Assembly (NCBI GenBank): GCA_020634565.1 | Contig: JACKBN010000016.1 | Location: forward strand, 62,001 to 126,000 | Reading direction: 5' to 3' | Length of the DNA stretch: 64,000 nt | Source of the DNA: Ardenticatenaceae bacterium | Lineage (GTDB): Bacteria; Chloroflexota; Anaerolineae; Promineifilales; Promineifilaceae | Shown: piece after piece, positions 8,868 to 17,237 of the stretch | How the letters are laid out: each line of letters starts with the position of its first letter | Position numbering within the stretch: position 1 is the stretch's first letter | The notes under the pieces: generated by a model | Databases searched by the model: none | Seen by the model: only the letters and a program-made list of their open reading frames with translations | Told to the model about the DNA's origin: nothing | Made by a program: the position numbers and the translations under genes

Positions 8868-9596
8868 TTATCCAGCGGCAGCCATCGCGCCGAGAATTGA
8901 CAGGGTGAAGCCAATCGTGTTGACAAGCACATGGGTGATGATGGCGACGTTGAGATTGCCGCGCTTTGCAGAGATTGCCAGCGGCAATGTGCCGATTCCG
9001 CGTTGAATGGCATGCCAAGGAGACCAGACATGGTAGAGTCCAAACAAGAAGGTATGCATCAGTGTTGCCCAACGGCCGTATTGAGAAATTCGGGGCAGCA
9101 AATAGCCGCGAAAATATAGTTCTTCAATTGCCGGGGCCATCATATTGACACTCAAATAGGTGATAATCAGCGGCAGCGGCTTGGTGAAGAAAGCAACATC
9201 CAATAATTCCACATTGAGCCACGATGGCAGCCAACCAAACATAGTTTCATAAATAAACGGGTCAGCGACGCCAGCAATGGTAAATAAAACCAGCATGCTA
9301 ATAAACGTGGCGGGCACCATCCACAGATACTGTTTCCAGCTCAACGGATTTTGATAGCCCAGAATCCCCTTTAGCGAGAAACGGCCGTTCTGCTGCTTAC
9401 CGACATACAACAAGTAACCAAGCTCTGTTGGGATTAACCCGATAGGAATCGCAACAACGAGCCAGAACAAAGCAGGCACCTCTGCCGATTTCATGAAGGT
9501 GGCCAACAGCACAAAAACAAGCGCGATGGTGAAACCTGGGAAAAGGTGCAAGAAAATCAGTTTGGATAAGGGCATTTTTTCTACTTGAGTGTTCAT
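8868..9596 (-). CDS. CPBP family intramembrane metalloprotease (Abi/CAAX type)
   Basis: A 242-residue polytopic membrane protein with the complete CPBP motif set: EELYFR (Glu158, Glu159, Arg163), FGLYHV with His189, and HVLVN with His222 and Asn226. These residues form the glutamate/histidine active site of type II CAAX-prenyl-protease homologues. Bacterial members process or protect against peptides, or regulate anti-sigma and stress factors; the substrate here is unknown. AAGGAG stands 8 bases before the ATG. The gene follows the receiver-like gene by 32 bases and may share its transcript. Placement in a block of envelope-stress genes fits a cell-surface role. Confidence 0.88.
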   Translation of the reverse strand: MNTQVEKMPLSKLIFLHLFPGFTIALVFVLLATFMKSAEVPALFWLVVAIPIGLIPTELGYLLYVGKQQNGRFSLKGILGYQNPLSWKQYLWMVPATFISMLVLFTIAGVADPFIYETMFGWLPSWLNVELLDVAFFTKPLPLIITYLSVNMMAPAIEELYFRGYLLPRISQYGRWATLMHTFLFGLYHVWSPWHAIQRGIGTLPLAISAKRGNLNVAIITHVLVNTIGFTLSILGAMAAAG

Positions 9597-9628
9597 GGTT
9601 ACTCTCCTTGGTTCAATCTAAAGTTTGG

Positions 9629-10042
9629 TTATTTGCCTTCAACGTCATCACTGGAAATCGAAGACAGGATGAACAAAATGGGGTCAATACCAGCGGATGT
9701 CTCGATGAGAGCGATGGCTCCGGCATCTTTTGCCTTTTGCACATCCTGCGCCTGACTGCGGATGGTTAACAAGATGATGGCGCATGTTGGGTCCACTTTG
9801 CGCAGCTCTTGGGCAGCGCTAAATCCGTCCATATCGAGCAGGTTAAGACCCATAATGATGACGTCCGGGTTGAGCTGTTGGGTGAGATGAAGGGCATCTG
9901 CGGCAACGGCCGTTTCCCCCACAACTTCCAGGTTCTCTTGCAGCTGCAAAAAAGAGGCCAAACTGTGCCGGGTGTGCGCCACTCCATCCACAATCAAAAG
10001 CCGCAGCGGCTGTTTTTCTCTGTTCTGACGTGCGTTCATCAT
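9629..10042 (-). CDS. Stand-alone degenerate receiver domain (pseudo-receiver)
   Basis: A 137-residue protein with a CheY-like fold pattern but missing key chemistry. The acidic pair at the end of strand 1 is D19-G20 instead of two acids. The phospho-acceptor position in DVIIMGLNLLDMDG is Gly65 instead of Asp, and the conserved Lys of strand 5 is replaced in ALIETSAG (Glu114). Thr93 of strand 4 is kept. It should therefore not be phosphorylated in the ordinary way and has no output domain; it may act by protein contact, for instance with the kinase or regulator encoded just upstream. Two adjacent ATGs are possible starts, and the ribosome site (AGAG) is weak. Confidence 0.8.
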   Translation of the reverse strand: MMNARQNREKQPLRLLIVDGVAHTRHSLASFLQLQENLEVVGETAVAADALHLTQQLNPDVIIMGLNLLDMDGFSAAQELRKVDPTCAIILLTIRSQAQDVQKAKDAGAIALIETSAGIDPILFILSSISSDDVEGK

Positions 10043-10134
10043 GTCTCTAGAATAGAAAATTGGCGCGTTTTAGGGATCAGGTATGAGGTGGAAATCAGCT
10101 ACGCAGATGGGATGAGGCTCTCACTCGGGCGAGG

Positions 10135-10164
10135 GATGTAGGGGAACTACATCTCAAGATGTAG
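10135..10164 (-). promoter_or_regulatory. Palindromic operator candidate, three GATGTAG half-sites
   Basis: GATGTAG (10135-10141) and CTACATC (10147-10153) form a perfect 7-bp inverted repeat with a 5-base spacer, and a further GATGTAG follows at 10158-10164. It lies about 95 bases upstream of the pseudo-receiver/CPBP operon and 120 bases after the NarL-type regulator gene. A NarL/LiaR-family dimer site is the natural guess, but it is inference. Confidence 0.45.
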
Positions 10165-10169
10165 ATCAA

Positions 10170-10195
10170 AAAACGCCTCCGTTTGGAGGCGTTTT
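10170..10195 (-). terminator. Terminator hairpin after the NarL-type two-component operon
   Basis: An 11-bp perfect stem (AAAACGCCTCC with GGAGGCGTTTT) closes a 4-base loop. Read on the minus strand it is followed by a run of T, giving an intrinsic terminator for the regulator gene ending at 10282. It has T-rich arms on both sides and could act in both directions. Confidence 0.75.
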
Positions 10196-10213
10196 GAAAT
10201 AGCGAATAGCAAA

Positions 10214-10273
10214 GATTGGACCAATTTTAGTCACAATTGATTTGCAGCTATGAGTTTTTAAATTGGTCCAATC
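10214..10273. repeat. 14-bp perfect inverted repeat of the ATTGGTCCAAT type
   Basis: GATTGGACCAATTT at 10214-10227 is matched by AAATTGGTCCAATC at 10260-10273, with 32 bases between. Related strings occur between genes at 24345-24405, 25433-25471 and 26895-26942, so it belongs to a small family of intergenic repeats. Confidence 0.7.
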
Positions 10274-10281
10274 ACCGTTCG

Positions 10282-10941
10282 TTATTTATCGGAAACCAAT
10301 CCTTCGCGAATGGCCAAAATGGCGGCCTGGGTGCGGTCTGCCAGATGCAGCTTGCCCAATAAGTTGCTGACATGCGTTTTGACGGTGGCGTGGCTAATCG
10401 AGAGGGCGGCCGCAATTTCATGGTTGCTCTTGCCGTAAGCGATCTGTTTGAGCACATCCAATTCTCGTTCGGTGAGCTGATCGAGGGGAGAAACGGCCGT
10501 TTTCTCATCCGCCTCATCCTGCTGCACGTGGGCAATCAACTTTTGGGCAATATCTGGATGCAGCTTGCTCTTGCCCTGGTACGTCTCGCGCAAAGCATCA
10601 GCCAGGTCATCGGGATCAATATCCTTGAGCACATAACCCATCGCCCCAGCACGAATGGCAGGCAGCACGTTATCATCGTTGCTAAAGCTGCTCAAAATCA
10701 AAATGCGCGCTGCCGGATTCGCCAGCCGGATACGTCGGGTTGCCTCGATGCCGTCCATTTCCGGCATCATCAGGTCCAACAAGATCACGTCTGGTTGCAA
10801 TTCTGCCGCCTGCCGCACCGCTTCCACGCCGTTACTACCTTCACCCACAATTTCAAAATCGTCCATCAACTCCAAAAAGCCGCGCAAGCCCTGACGCACC
10901 ACGGTATGGTCATCCACAATCAGCAGTTTAATCTTGTCCAT
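10282..10941 (-). CDS. NarL/LuxR-family response regulator (LiaR/DegU type)
   Basis: A 219-residue regulator. The receiver domain (about 4-120) has the acidic pair D10-D11, the phospho-acceptor Asp56 in VILLDLMMPEMDG, and the Lys of strand 5 in YVLKD. The C-terminal LuxR-type helix-turn-helix (about 155-210) is LTERELDVLKQIAYGKSNHE followed by IAAALSISHATVKTHVSNLL. It should be activated by the histidine kinase whose gene overlaps its start by 14 bases. The start at 10941 has GAGG upstream. Likely targets are the minus-strand envelope genes downstream; the GATGTAG palindrome is a candidate site. Confidence 0.92.
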   Translation of the reverse strand: MDKIKLLIVDDHTVVRQGLRGFLELMDDFEIVGEGSNGVEAVRQAAELQPDVILLDLMMPEMDGIEATRRIRLANPAARILILSSFSNDDNVLPAIRAGAMGYVLKDIDPDDLADALRETYQGKSKLHPDIAQKLIAHVQQDEADEKTAVSPLDQLTERELDVLKQIAYGKSNHEIAAALSISHATVKTHVSNLLGKLHLADRTQAAILAIREGLVSDK

Positions 10942-12142
10942 CTTGTTTTTCCTCTTCAGCAACCGGCACGACAACCTTTATTTTTGTGCCTGCGCCTGGC
11001 TGTGTGTTGATTGTTAGCGTCCCACCCAATTCTCTGGCACGTTCCTGCATACTGGTCAGCCCAATGTGACCGTGATCGTTGTTCGGCGCGTTGGCATCAA
11101 AACCAATCCCTTCATCGGCAATGGTGACGGTAACGGCCGTATCCTCCACCACAAAACGAATCACAGCATCCTTCGTGCCCGCATGTTTGACAATATTGTT
11201 AATCGCCTCCTGAATGATGCGATACAGTTCCTGCTGCTGTATCGGCGTCAGAGGCAAGGATTCTGGCGTTGGGTCTAGGGCAATATTGAGGTTATTACGG
11301 CCGTTTACCCCCTCAATAAACTTGCCCAAAACGGGAAAAAGGCCATCCTCCGCCACAGACAAGGTGCGCAGTTGGTAAATCAGCCCGCGCATTTCCTGCA
11401 GCGCCCCCTGCGCCAACTCCTGCAATTGCAACAGCTTGTCCTTCACCTGCTTTGGATCACGCTCCTGCAAAATAAGCGCCGACCGCGTAATCAATGTCAT
11501 GCTAAAAATCGACTGCGTCACGGCGTCATGCAGTTCACGGGCCAGCCGGTTGCGCTCTTTGATGGTCGTCAGCTCCTCAACTTGCGTCACATATTCTTGC
11601 ATTTGGGCATTCGAGGCGCGCAATTTTCGCAGCAGCATCTGGCTTTCCTGCTGCGCCACTTCCGTTTGCCGCAGCAGCAGCGCATAGGAACCAACAAGCA
11701 AATAAGCTGCCAAATAAATGATGATAAATTCCAGGGCAAAAATGAAGCCTTCACCCCAAATAATCATGATGCTCATGGCCACGCAAAAAATACCAATCCA
11801 GGTCCAGGCAAGCGGCTGGCGAAAATGACGCATAACGTAAATACAGGCTGGCAACAGTATGATGGCCCAAAAATCGCCAAACGGCGTCAGGAAAAACAGG
11901 CCAACCATCACCCCAATTTGGCCAAGCAAAAACAGCGGCTGCCCCCAATTCTGCTGGCGGCGCAGCGTCGGTTCCAGCACCATCAACAGGATGTAAACGC
12001 CCAGGTAGCCAAGAATCGGCAACGCGACTTCCGAATAGGCAACCAAACCACGCACGGCAATGGCCGTTACCATCAAATAACTGACAACGGTCCCTAAAAT
12101 ATTCTTTTTTGCTTGTCCTTCCATAACGGGTATACGCGTCAT
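10928..12142 (-). CDS. Sensor histidine kinase, HisKA_3 (LiaS/NarX-like) type
   Basis: A 404-residue kinase. The N-terminal 155 residues form about six hydrophobic segments with little outside loop, pointing to a sensor of membrane state. A short coiled coil (about 160-195) leads to the dimerisation domain, with phospho-acceptor His205 in ERNRLARELHDAVTQ. The ATPase domain has QEAINNIVKHA (N box), IADEGIGFD (G1) and HGHIGLTSMQERA (G2). It pairs with the regulator at 10282. The promoter region is shared with the divergent MalT-like gene. The start codon has only a weak ribosome site; a second in-frame ATG lies six codons in. Confidence 0.9.
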   Translation of the reverse strand: MTRIPVMEGQAKKNILGTVVSYLMVTAIAVRGLVAYSEVALPILGYLGVYILLMVLEPTLRRQQNWGQPLFLLGQIGVMVGLFFLTPFGDFWAIILLPACIYVMRHFRQPLAWTWIGIFCVAMSIMIIWGEGFIFALEFIIIYLAAYLLVGSYALLLRQTEVAQQESQMLLRKLRASNAQMQEYVTQVEELTTIKERNRLARELHDAVTQSIFSMTLITRSALILQERDPKQVKDKLLQLQELAQGALQEMRGLIYQLRTLSVAEDGLFPVLGKFIEGVNGRNNLNIALDPTPESLPLTPIQQQELYRIIQEAINNIVKHAGTKDAVIRFVVEDTAVTVTIADEGIGFDANAPNNDHGHIGLTSMQERARELGGTLTINTQPGAGTKIKVVVPVAEEEKQDGQD

Positions 12143-12216
12143 TTGCCCAATCCCACTAAGCCAAAACCGTGCTAAATCATATCATACCTTACCCTCGTCA
12201 CCACACGCATTTCCTC

Positions 12217-12222
12217 TATAAT
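12217..12222 (+). promoter_or_regulatory. TATAAT -10 box for a possibly leaderless transcript
   Basis: A perfect TATAAT ends six bases before the ATG at 12229, which would place transcription start at or next to the start codon. There is no Shine-Dalgarno sequence. No convincing -35 hexamer is present at 16-18 bases. A similar arrangement, TAAGAT followed by six bases and ATG, occurs at 15100-15112. Confidence 0.5.
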
Positions 12223-12228
12223 GAACCT

Positions 12229-14856
12229 ATGTCTGCTGACTTGCTGCAAACAAAATTATTTACGCCGCGCTTACGGCCGTCGCTCGTTCACCGTCCCCGA
12301 CTCATCGAAAAACTGAACAACGGCTTGTCCGGCAAGCTAACGCTGGTCTCCGCGCCCGCTGGTTTTGGCAAGACAACCGTGGTGGTTGCCTGGATGATGG
12401 CCTGCGACATGCCTGCGGTCTGGCTTTCATTGGATGAGGAAGACAGCGATCCGGTACGCTTCTGGCGGTATCTCATCGCAGGTTTGCAGACCATTCACGC
12501 CGATTTTGGCACGGAGATTCTACAGCTCTTTGCGCAAACACCACCGCCACCGATGCAAACGGCCGTTACCGCCCTCATCAACGCGATCAGTAAAATCCCC
12601 AACGAGATCATCTTTGTACTCGACGATTATCATCTGATTGATTCGCAAACCACGCATGAAGCCCTCACCTATTTTCTGGAACGCCAGCCACCCCAACTGC
12701 ATCTGGTCATTACCACGCGCGAAGACCCGCCAATTCCCCTGCCGCGCTGGCGGGCACGGGGAGATTTAACCGAAATTCGCGAGCGCGATTTGAAATTCAC
12801 CGCTGCCGAGGCCACCGCGCTCCTCAATGAAACGCTTGCCCTGGATTTAACGACGGCGCAAATCGAAAAACTGTTCCAAAAGACGGAAGGCTGGGTCTCC
12901 GGCTTACAGCTGGCCGCGCTGGCGCTGCGCGAACAGGCAGATGCGGAGCAATTCGTCAACGCCTTTGCCGGCAGCAACCGGTTTATCCTCGACTACCTGA
13001 TTGAAGAAGTGTTTCGGCAGCAGCCACCTGACGTGCGCACATTTTTGTTGCAAACGGCCGTTCTGGAACGGCTCACCGCGCCGCTGTGTGATGCGGTCAT
13101 GGCGCAAGAAGGAAATTCGCAAACCATACTGGAACGCCTGGAACAGGCCAACCTATTCACCATTTCCCTGGACCAATCGCGGCAATGGTTTCGCTACCAC
13201 CATCTTTTTGCCGATTTGCTGCGCCAGCGGCTGCGACTAGAACAGGTGGATACGGCCGTACTCCACCAACGTGCCGCCCACTGGCACGAAGAAAATGGCT
13301 TCTACCGCCGCGCCATCAACCATTACCTCCAGGCGGCGGCCTGGGAACAGGCGGCCACGCTCATCCAGGCCCGCAACGATGACATCCAAAAGCAAGGCGA
13401 AAACAGAACGTTTCTGCGCTGGATGGAAACATTGCCCAATGCAGTCATCGAGGCCATGCCTGACCTTTGTCTCGGCTATGCCTGGGCGCTGGCGCTCAGC
13501 GGCCAACCAGATGCAGCCAACCATTTTCTAGCATTTGCCGAAGAAGCGTTCCGGGATAATCCTCCCAAATATGGCGCTGTACTTTCCGCCCAAATTCATC
13601 TGGCACGCAGCCGCCATGACCTGCCGCAAACCATCGCCCTTTCTGAGACTGCCCTGGCCATGCTGCCACCTGCCGCCCACAATCCGCGCAGCGCACTTTT
13701 GCTCAATCTGGGCATTGCCCACTGGCAGCTCGGGCAAATCACTGAGGCAGAAAAGACGTTGACGGCTGCACAAGAAGCGGCAAAGCTGGCCCAGAACCAC
13801 CATGTCCAGCTGCTAGCCATCGGTTTTCTGGCCATGACTCAGGTAGCGCAGGGGCAGCTGCCCAAAGCCGCCACGTTACTGCAAGCCGCGTTGGCCTGGG
13901 GGGAAGCGCTGCCAGCCAGCGCCTTGCCACACATGGTGCTGGCTGGTGTTTTGTATGAATGGAACCAGTTGGAAGAGGCGCGTGCCCATTTGCAAACCGC
14001 AATTGATCTGGCCCAGCGCAGCGGCAACAGCGAACTGACCAGCAGCGCCTACCGCCAATGGGCGCTTTTACTGCTGGCGCAAGGAGATGCTGCTGCGGCA
14101 CAGGCGGCGCTGGCCACGGCCGAAAACGCAGCCGGCACCCAGGCCCCGCCCCATACCCAAGCCCGAAATGACGCGGTGGCGGTAATGATTGCGCTGGCTC
14201 AAAGCAACCTGGAAAAGGCACAGGAAAAGATTGAAATGATGCCTGCGGCCGTTTCTGCCTCCCCGTTCTATGTGCCTCTGTTTCTGGCTCCGGCGCGGCT
14301 GGCGCTGGCCAGGGACGATCGTGCCGCCGCTGCCGCCCATCTGATGGCCGAATATGAAAAGGCCGAGGCGGGCGGCTGGCGCTACGGGCAGATTGAAATT
14401 CGGCTCTTGCAGGCGCTTGCTGCTGGCGATGATAGCTTGCGGTTTTTCACCGACGCGCTGACCCTGGCGCAGCCTGGCAATTTCAGGCGCATCTTTTTAG
14501 ACAAAGGGCCAGCACTGCTGCCGCTGCTGCACCTGGCGGTGAGCAAGCAGATACTGCCCGACTACTCGCGCATGCTGTTAGCACTTTTTGCTGGCACGCC
14601 GCCGCCCGTACCAGCTTCTCCACCACCTGAGCAGACCGACACATTGCTGGTGGATGCCGTCAGCGAGCGCGAAATTGAGGTGTTGCAGCTGCTGGCAAAC
14701 GGCCGTACCTACAAAGAAATCGCGCAAGAGCTGTTCGTCTCTGTGAACACCATCAAAAGCCACCTGAAAAGCATCTACGGCAAGCTGGGCGTCAACAACC
14801 GCCGCGAAGCCGTTGCCCAGGCGCGCCTGCTGCACCTGATTTCTCATCGAAAATAA
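12229..14856 (+). CDS. MalT-like LuxR-family ATP-dependent transcriptional activator
   Basis: An 875-residue regulator. The N-terminal STAND-type ATPase has Walker A APAGFGKTT (about 42-50) and Walker B EIIFVLDDYHLI; the sensor region reads LVITTREDPPIPLPRWRAR. A long helical TPR-like section (about 400-790) would bind the ligand or inhibitor. The C-terminal LuxR helix-turn-helix is SEREIEVLQLLANGRTYKEI followed by AQELFVSVNTIKSHL. Family members oligomerise on ATP and an inducer to activate transcription. Its targets are unknown; it stands alone, divergent from the kinase gene. A second homologue is at 56336-58987. The start lacks a ribosome site but sits six bases after TATAAT. Confidence 0.9.
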   Translation: MSADLLQTKLFTPRLRPSLVHRPRLIEKLNNGLSGKLTLVSAPAGFGKTTVVVAWMMACDMPAVWLSLDEEDSDPVRFWRYLIAGLQTIHADFGTEILQLFAQTPPPPMQTAVTALINAISKIPNEIIFVLDDYHLIDSQTTHEALTYFLERQPPQLHLVITTREDPPIPLPRWRARGDLTEIRERDLKFTAAEATALLNETLALDLTTAQIEKLFQKTEGWVSGLQLAALALREQADAEQFVNAFAGSNRFILDYLIEEVFRQQPPDVRTFLLQTAVLERLTAPLCDAVMAQEGNSQTILERLEQANLFTISLDQSRQWFRYHHLFADLLRQRLRLEQVDTAVLHQRAAHWHEENGFYRRAINHYLQAAAWEQAATLIQARNDDIQKQGENRTFLRWMETLPNAVIEAMPDLCLGYAWALALSGQPDAANHFLAFAEEAFRDNPPKYGAVLSAQIHLARSRHDLPQTIALSETALAMLPPAAHNPRSALLLNLGIAHWQLGQITEAEKTLTAAQEAAKLAQNHHVQLLAIGFLAMTQVAQGQLPKAATLLQAALAWGEALPASALPHMVLAGVLYEWNQLEEARAHLQTAIDLAQRSGNSELTSSAYRQWALLLLAQGDAAAAQAALATAENAAGTQAPPHTQARNDAVAVMIALAQSNLEKAQEKIEMMPAAVSASPFYVPLFLAPARLALARDDRAAAAAHLMAEYEKAEAGGWRYGQIEIRLLQALAAGDDSLRFFTDALTLAQPGNFRRIFLDKGPALLPLLHLAVSKQILPDYSRMLLALFAGTPPPVPASPPPEQTDTLLVDAVSEREIEVLQLLANGRTYKEIAQELFVSVNTIKSHLKSIYGKLGVNNRREAVAQARLLHLISHRK

Positions 14857-14925
14857 ATTAACCGCAGAGAACGCAGAGGACGCAGAGGACGCAGAGAAAA
14901 ATCTGTGCGATCTGTGTATTTTCAT
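14857..14925. repeat. Short tandem repeat of ACGCAGAGG and linked ATCTGTG sequence
   Basis: Directly after the MalT-like gene, three copies of a 9-base unit close to ACGCAGAGG are followed by ATCTGTGCGATCTGTGT. The same vocabulary (CGCAGAG, ATCTGTG) recurs between genes at 22505, 43366 and 46200. The rest of the gap up to 15138 has an inverted repeat of ATGGGTGGT and ACCACCCAT near 15033-15066 but no gene that I can support. Confidence 0.65.
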
Positions 14926-15138
14926 TCATGGTGTTGCGCTCATGAAGCCATCACAGAAGTAACCTTCCCCAAACAGACCCCCAACAGAATAGCTAACTGC
15001 TTCGCCGCCCAGCCAACCAGCAGGTGCGGGTGATGGGTGGTCGCCACAATCACCCACCAACCACCCATTCCGGGTGAATACATCCTGCCCCTAAACCGAT
15101 AAGATGAAACCATGACAGCGAATAACGAGGTAATGACG

Positions 15139-15354
15139 ATGGAACAAGTTGAAATTCTTATCCGAGGACATATCGATAGCCACTGGTCCGAATGGCTAGG
15201 TGGCCTCCAAATCACCTATGTTGAGCAAGACAGAACGCGCCTCACTGGCGCTATCGCCGACCAGGCAATGCTACATGGCATCCTGACCAAGCTGCGCGAT
15301 CTGGATGCAAAAATCATTTCAGTACATTTGCAAGAAGGAGTGAATCATGAGTAA
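15139..15354 (+). CDS. Small conserved hypothetical protein (about 71 residues)
   Basis: The product reads MEQVEILIRGHIDSHWSEWL followed by GGLQITYVEQDRTRLTGAIA, ending in LHGILTKLRDLDAKIISVHL. This resembles a widespread small protein, often met in Actinobacteria and Chloroflexota, with the pattern RGHLDPHWSxWFxGL...L.G...DQAALHGLL.K(I/V)RDL. Its function is not known. GAGG lies 8 bases before ATG 15139; two upstream in-frame ATGs (15112, 15133) are less well placed. Its end overlaps the next gene by 8 bases, so the two are translated together, which links it to the Lnt-like membrane protein. Confidence 0.72.
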   Translation: MEQVEILIRGHIDSHWSEWLGGLQITYVEQDRTRLTGAIADQAMLHGILTKLRDLDAKIISVHLQEGVNHE

Positions 15355-16867
15355 GAAAAAGTTGTCGCAAGCAACCGTGTTGTTAATCATTTTTGGTCTG
15401 TTAAATCTGTTTTCGTCGGGTCATTGGACGGTGGCAATCGTCACCTGGATAGCGCCAATTTTTGCGCTGCGCTATCTCTACGTTAGTCAGGAACGGCGCA
15501 AATTTCTCCGCTTCTTCCTGGTTTACTGGATGACGTTGGCAATTCCCTGGTACGGGGGCACACCGATTTTTGGGCCAGCCCATTTCATCTTTATGGCGGT
15601 AGCTGCCCTGATTGGCGTTATTCCGTTTGCTGTGGACCGCTGGCTTTCCCCCAAGCTAGGCCGCAACGGCCGTCTCCCGTTTATCGCTACTTTCATTTTC
15701 CCACTGGCGGGAACGGCGGTGGAATTTGTGAGCGGCAGCAGCAATCCGTTTGGTAATTTCGGGGCCGCCGGGTATTCGCAATATGGTATTCCGGTGTTGA
15801 CGCAGCTAACGGCCGTTACCGGCATGATCGGCTTGACCTTCCTCCTGGCCTGGTTCCCAGCCATCGTCAACTGGGCCTGGGACAACGAATTTAACTGGAC
15901 CCGGGTTCGGGCTGGCGTAGCAACCTTTGCCATCGTTTTGCTGGCAGTGATTGGCTACGGCACAGTGCGGCTGGCGACAGCTCCTGATGTGGCTGCGCAA
16001 GAAACGGTGCGCGTGGCCTCCTTCACCCTGGTTGAAAATCATGTAGACAAGATGATCACGCTGCTGGAGGAAGAAGGCGTTGACGCCTACCGGCAAGCAA
16101 CACAAGCCACCCACCAACAATATTTGCAAATGTCCGAAACGGCCGTTGCCGAGGGCGCCAACATGATTCTCTGGCCAGAATTGGCAATTATGGGGTTGGA
16201 AGAAGACGTACAGGCCACCATCGCTCAGGGACAGGCGCTGGCGCAAGAAGCTGGTATCTATCTGGCAATGCCCACCTTCACCGCCTTCCCGGACAGTGAC
16301 CGCCCCTGGGAAAACAAGCTGTACGTGGCCGGACCAGACGGTCAAATCATTTTGGAGCACGTTAAATATGGCGGCAATCTGTTAGAAGGCACGCTGAAAG
16401 GCAGCGGTGAGATTGAAGTGGTTGAGACACCCTACGGCAATCTGGCAGGCATTATCTGCTGGGACACCAACTATCCCAACATCGTGAACCAGGTGGGCCA
16501 GCAGCAGGCAGACATCCTGCTCTCGCCCTCAAAAGAATGGGACGGCATCAACCCGATGCATGCTGAAATGGCGGTCTTCCGCGCTATCGAAAACGGGGTA
16601 ACCGTGATTCGGCAAACGGATGAGGGGCTGTCGATTGTGGCAGACGGATATGGTCGGATATTGGCCACTGGCGAAGGTTTGGCCGAAGACGGCAACTATC
16701 TTCTGGTAGATGTGCCCACCAGCAGCCCGACGACACTGTTCCCGGTTATTGGCAACCTGGTCGGCATCCTGGCCACAGCTGCTTTTATCGCCCTGGCGAG
16801 TTACGCCTGGCTCATGGGTCGCCGTCAACAAGATATGGTCCCGCAAACGGCCGTAGCCACTTCATAA
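15347..16867 (+). CDS. Apolipoprotein N-acyltransferase-like protein (membrane nitrilase)
   Basis: A 506-residue protein built like Lnt. About five or six N-terminal membrane segments (to residue 210) are followed by a nitrilase domain (about 220-470) and a last membrane helix near 478-496. The catalytic triad is visible: Glu278 in LWPELA, Lys340 in EHVKYGG and Cys371 in GIICWDTNYP. Lnt transfers an acyl chain to the N-terminus of lipoproteins. The N-terminal region is divergent, so another carbon-nitrogen hydrolase activity cannot be excluded. AAGGAG precedes the ATG. A strong terminator lies 22 bases after the stop. Confidence 0.82.
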   Translation: MSKKKLSQATVLLIIFGLLNLFSSGHWTVAIVTWIAPIFALRYLYVSQERRKFLRFFLVYWMTLAIPWYGGTPIFGPAHFIFMAVAALIGVIPFAVDRWLSPKLGRNGRLPFIATFIFPLAGTAVEFVSGSSNPFGNFGAAGYSQYGIPVLTQLTAVTGMIGLTFLLAWFPAIVNWAWDNEFNWTRVRAGVATFAIVLLAVIGYGTVRLATAPDVAAQETVRVASFTLVENHVDKMITLLEEEGVDAYRQATQATHQQYLQMSETAVAEGANMILWPELAIMGLEEDVQATIAQGQALAQEAGIYLAMPTFTAFPDSDRPWENKLYVAGPDGQIILEHVKYGGNLLEGTLKGSGEIEVVETPYGNLAGIICWDTNYPNIVNQVGQQQADILLSPSKEWDGINPMHAEMAVFRAIENGVTVIRQTDEGLSIVADGYGRILATGEGLAEDGNYLLVDVPTSSPTTLFPVIGNLVGILATAAFIALASYAWLMGRRQQDMVPQTAVATS

Positions 16868-16889
16868 CTTGAGCATCACAAACCTGATG

Positions 16890-16926
16890 GGCCGGAAGAA
16901 CGTGATTCTTCCGGCCTTGATTTAAT
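16890..16926 (+). terminator. Rho-independent terminator after the Lnt-like gene
   Basis: An 11-bp perfect stem, GGCCGGAAGAA (16890-16900) and TTCTTCCGGCC (16906-16916), with a 5-base loop, followed by TTGATTTAATT. Confidence 0.85.
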
Positions 16927-17021
16927 TATGATGAACACTACCCCTCAAACAAAAACCATGCCGCCAGGCAGTTCCATAAACAAATAACCCCTGGAAGATA
17001 TACACAGATAAAAGAATAGAG

Positions 17022-17237
17022 TACAGTCCGCTCGCCTTGGGCGATTAGCGCACTTGGTCGGAAACCATGCAGCAATTGGAGACAGATCCAATTGCTAAAC
17101 GAAAGTATGACGCAACGGCCGTTTCCGATAAACTGGTGGCAAAACGTGTAGCAGAAATTGCTGCCAACCACAATGTGCCCAAGGCACATACGCAAACAGG
17201 ATATCTTCATGACGCAACTGAAAGCATCTCCCATTGA
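17022..17237 (+). pseudogene. C-terminal remnant of an aldo/keto reductase
   Basis: In two frames this stretch encodes typical aldo/keto reductase pieces. YSPLALG at 17022 resembles the family's WSPLARGRL; then in the frame from 17067 comes ETDPIAKRKYDATAVSDKLV followed by AKRVAEIAANHNVPKA, the segment that in intact enzymes precedes the (AQ)VALAWLL motif. A frame change lies near 17050-17075 and the rest of the enzyme is absent. Its 3' end overlaps the leader and first codons of the transporter gene. The remaining bases 16927-17021 show nothing recognisable. Confidence 0.65.

Noticed and set aside
11372..12097. A 241-codon plus-strand frame antisense to the NarL-type kinase
   Set aside because: Gln/His/Arg-rich composition typical of a shadow frame; the minus strand carries an intact histidine kinase.
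14857..14900. Tandem ACGCAGAGG units considered as a CRISPR array
   Set aside because: Units are only 9 bases with no spacers of equal length and no cas genes; no CRISPR array is seen anywhere in the window.
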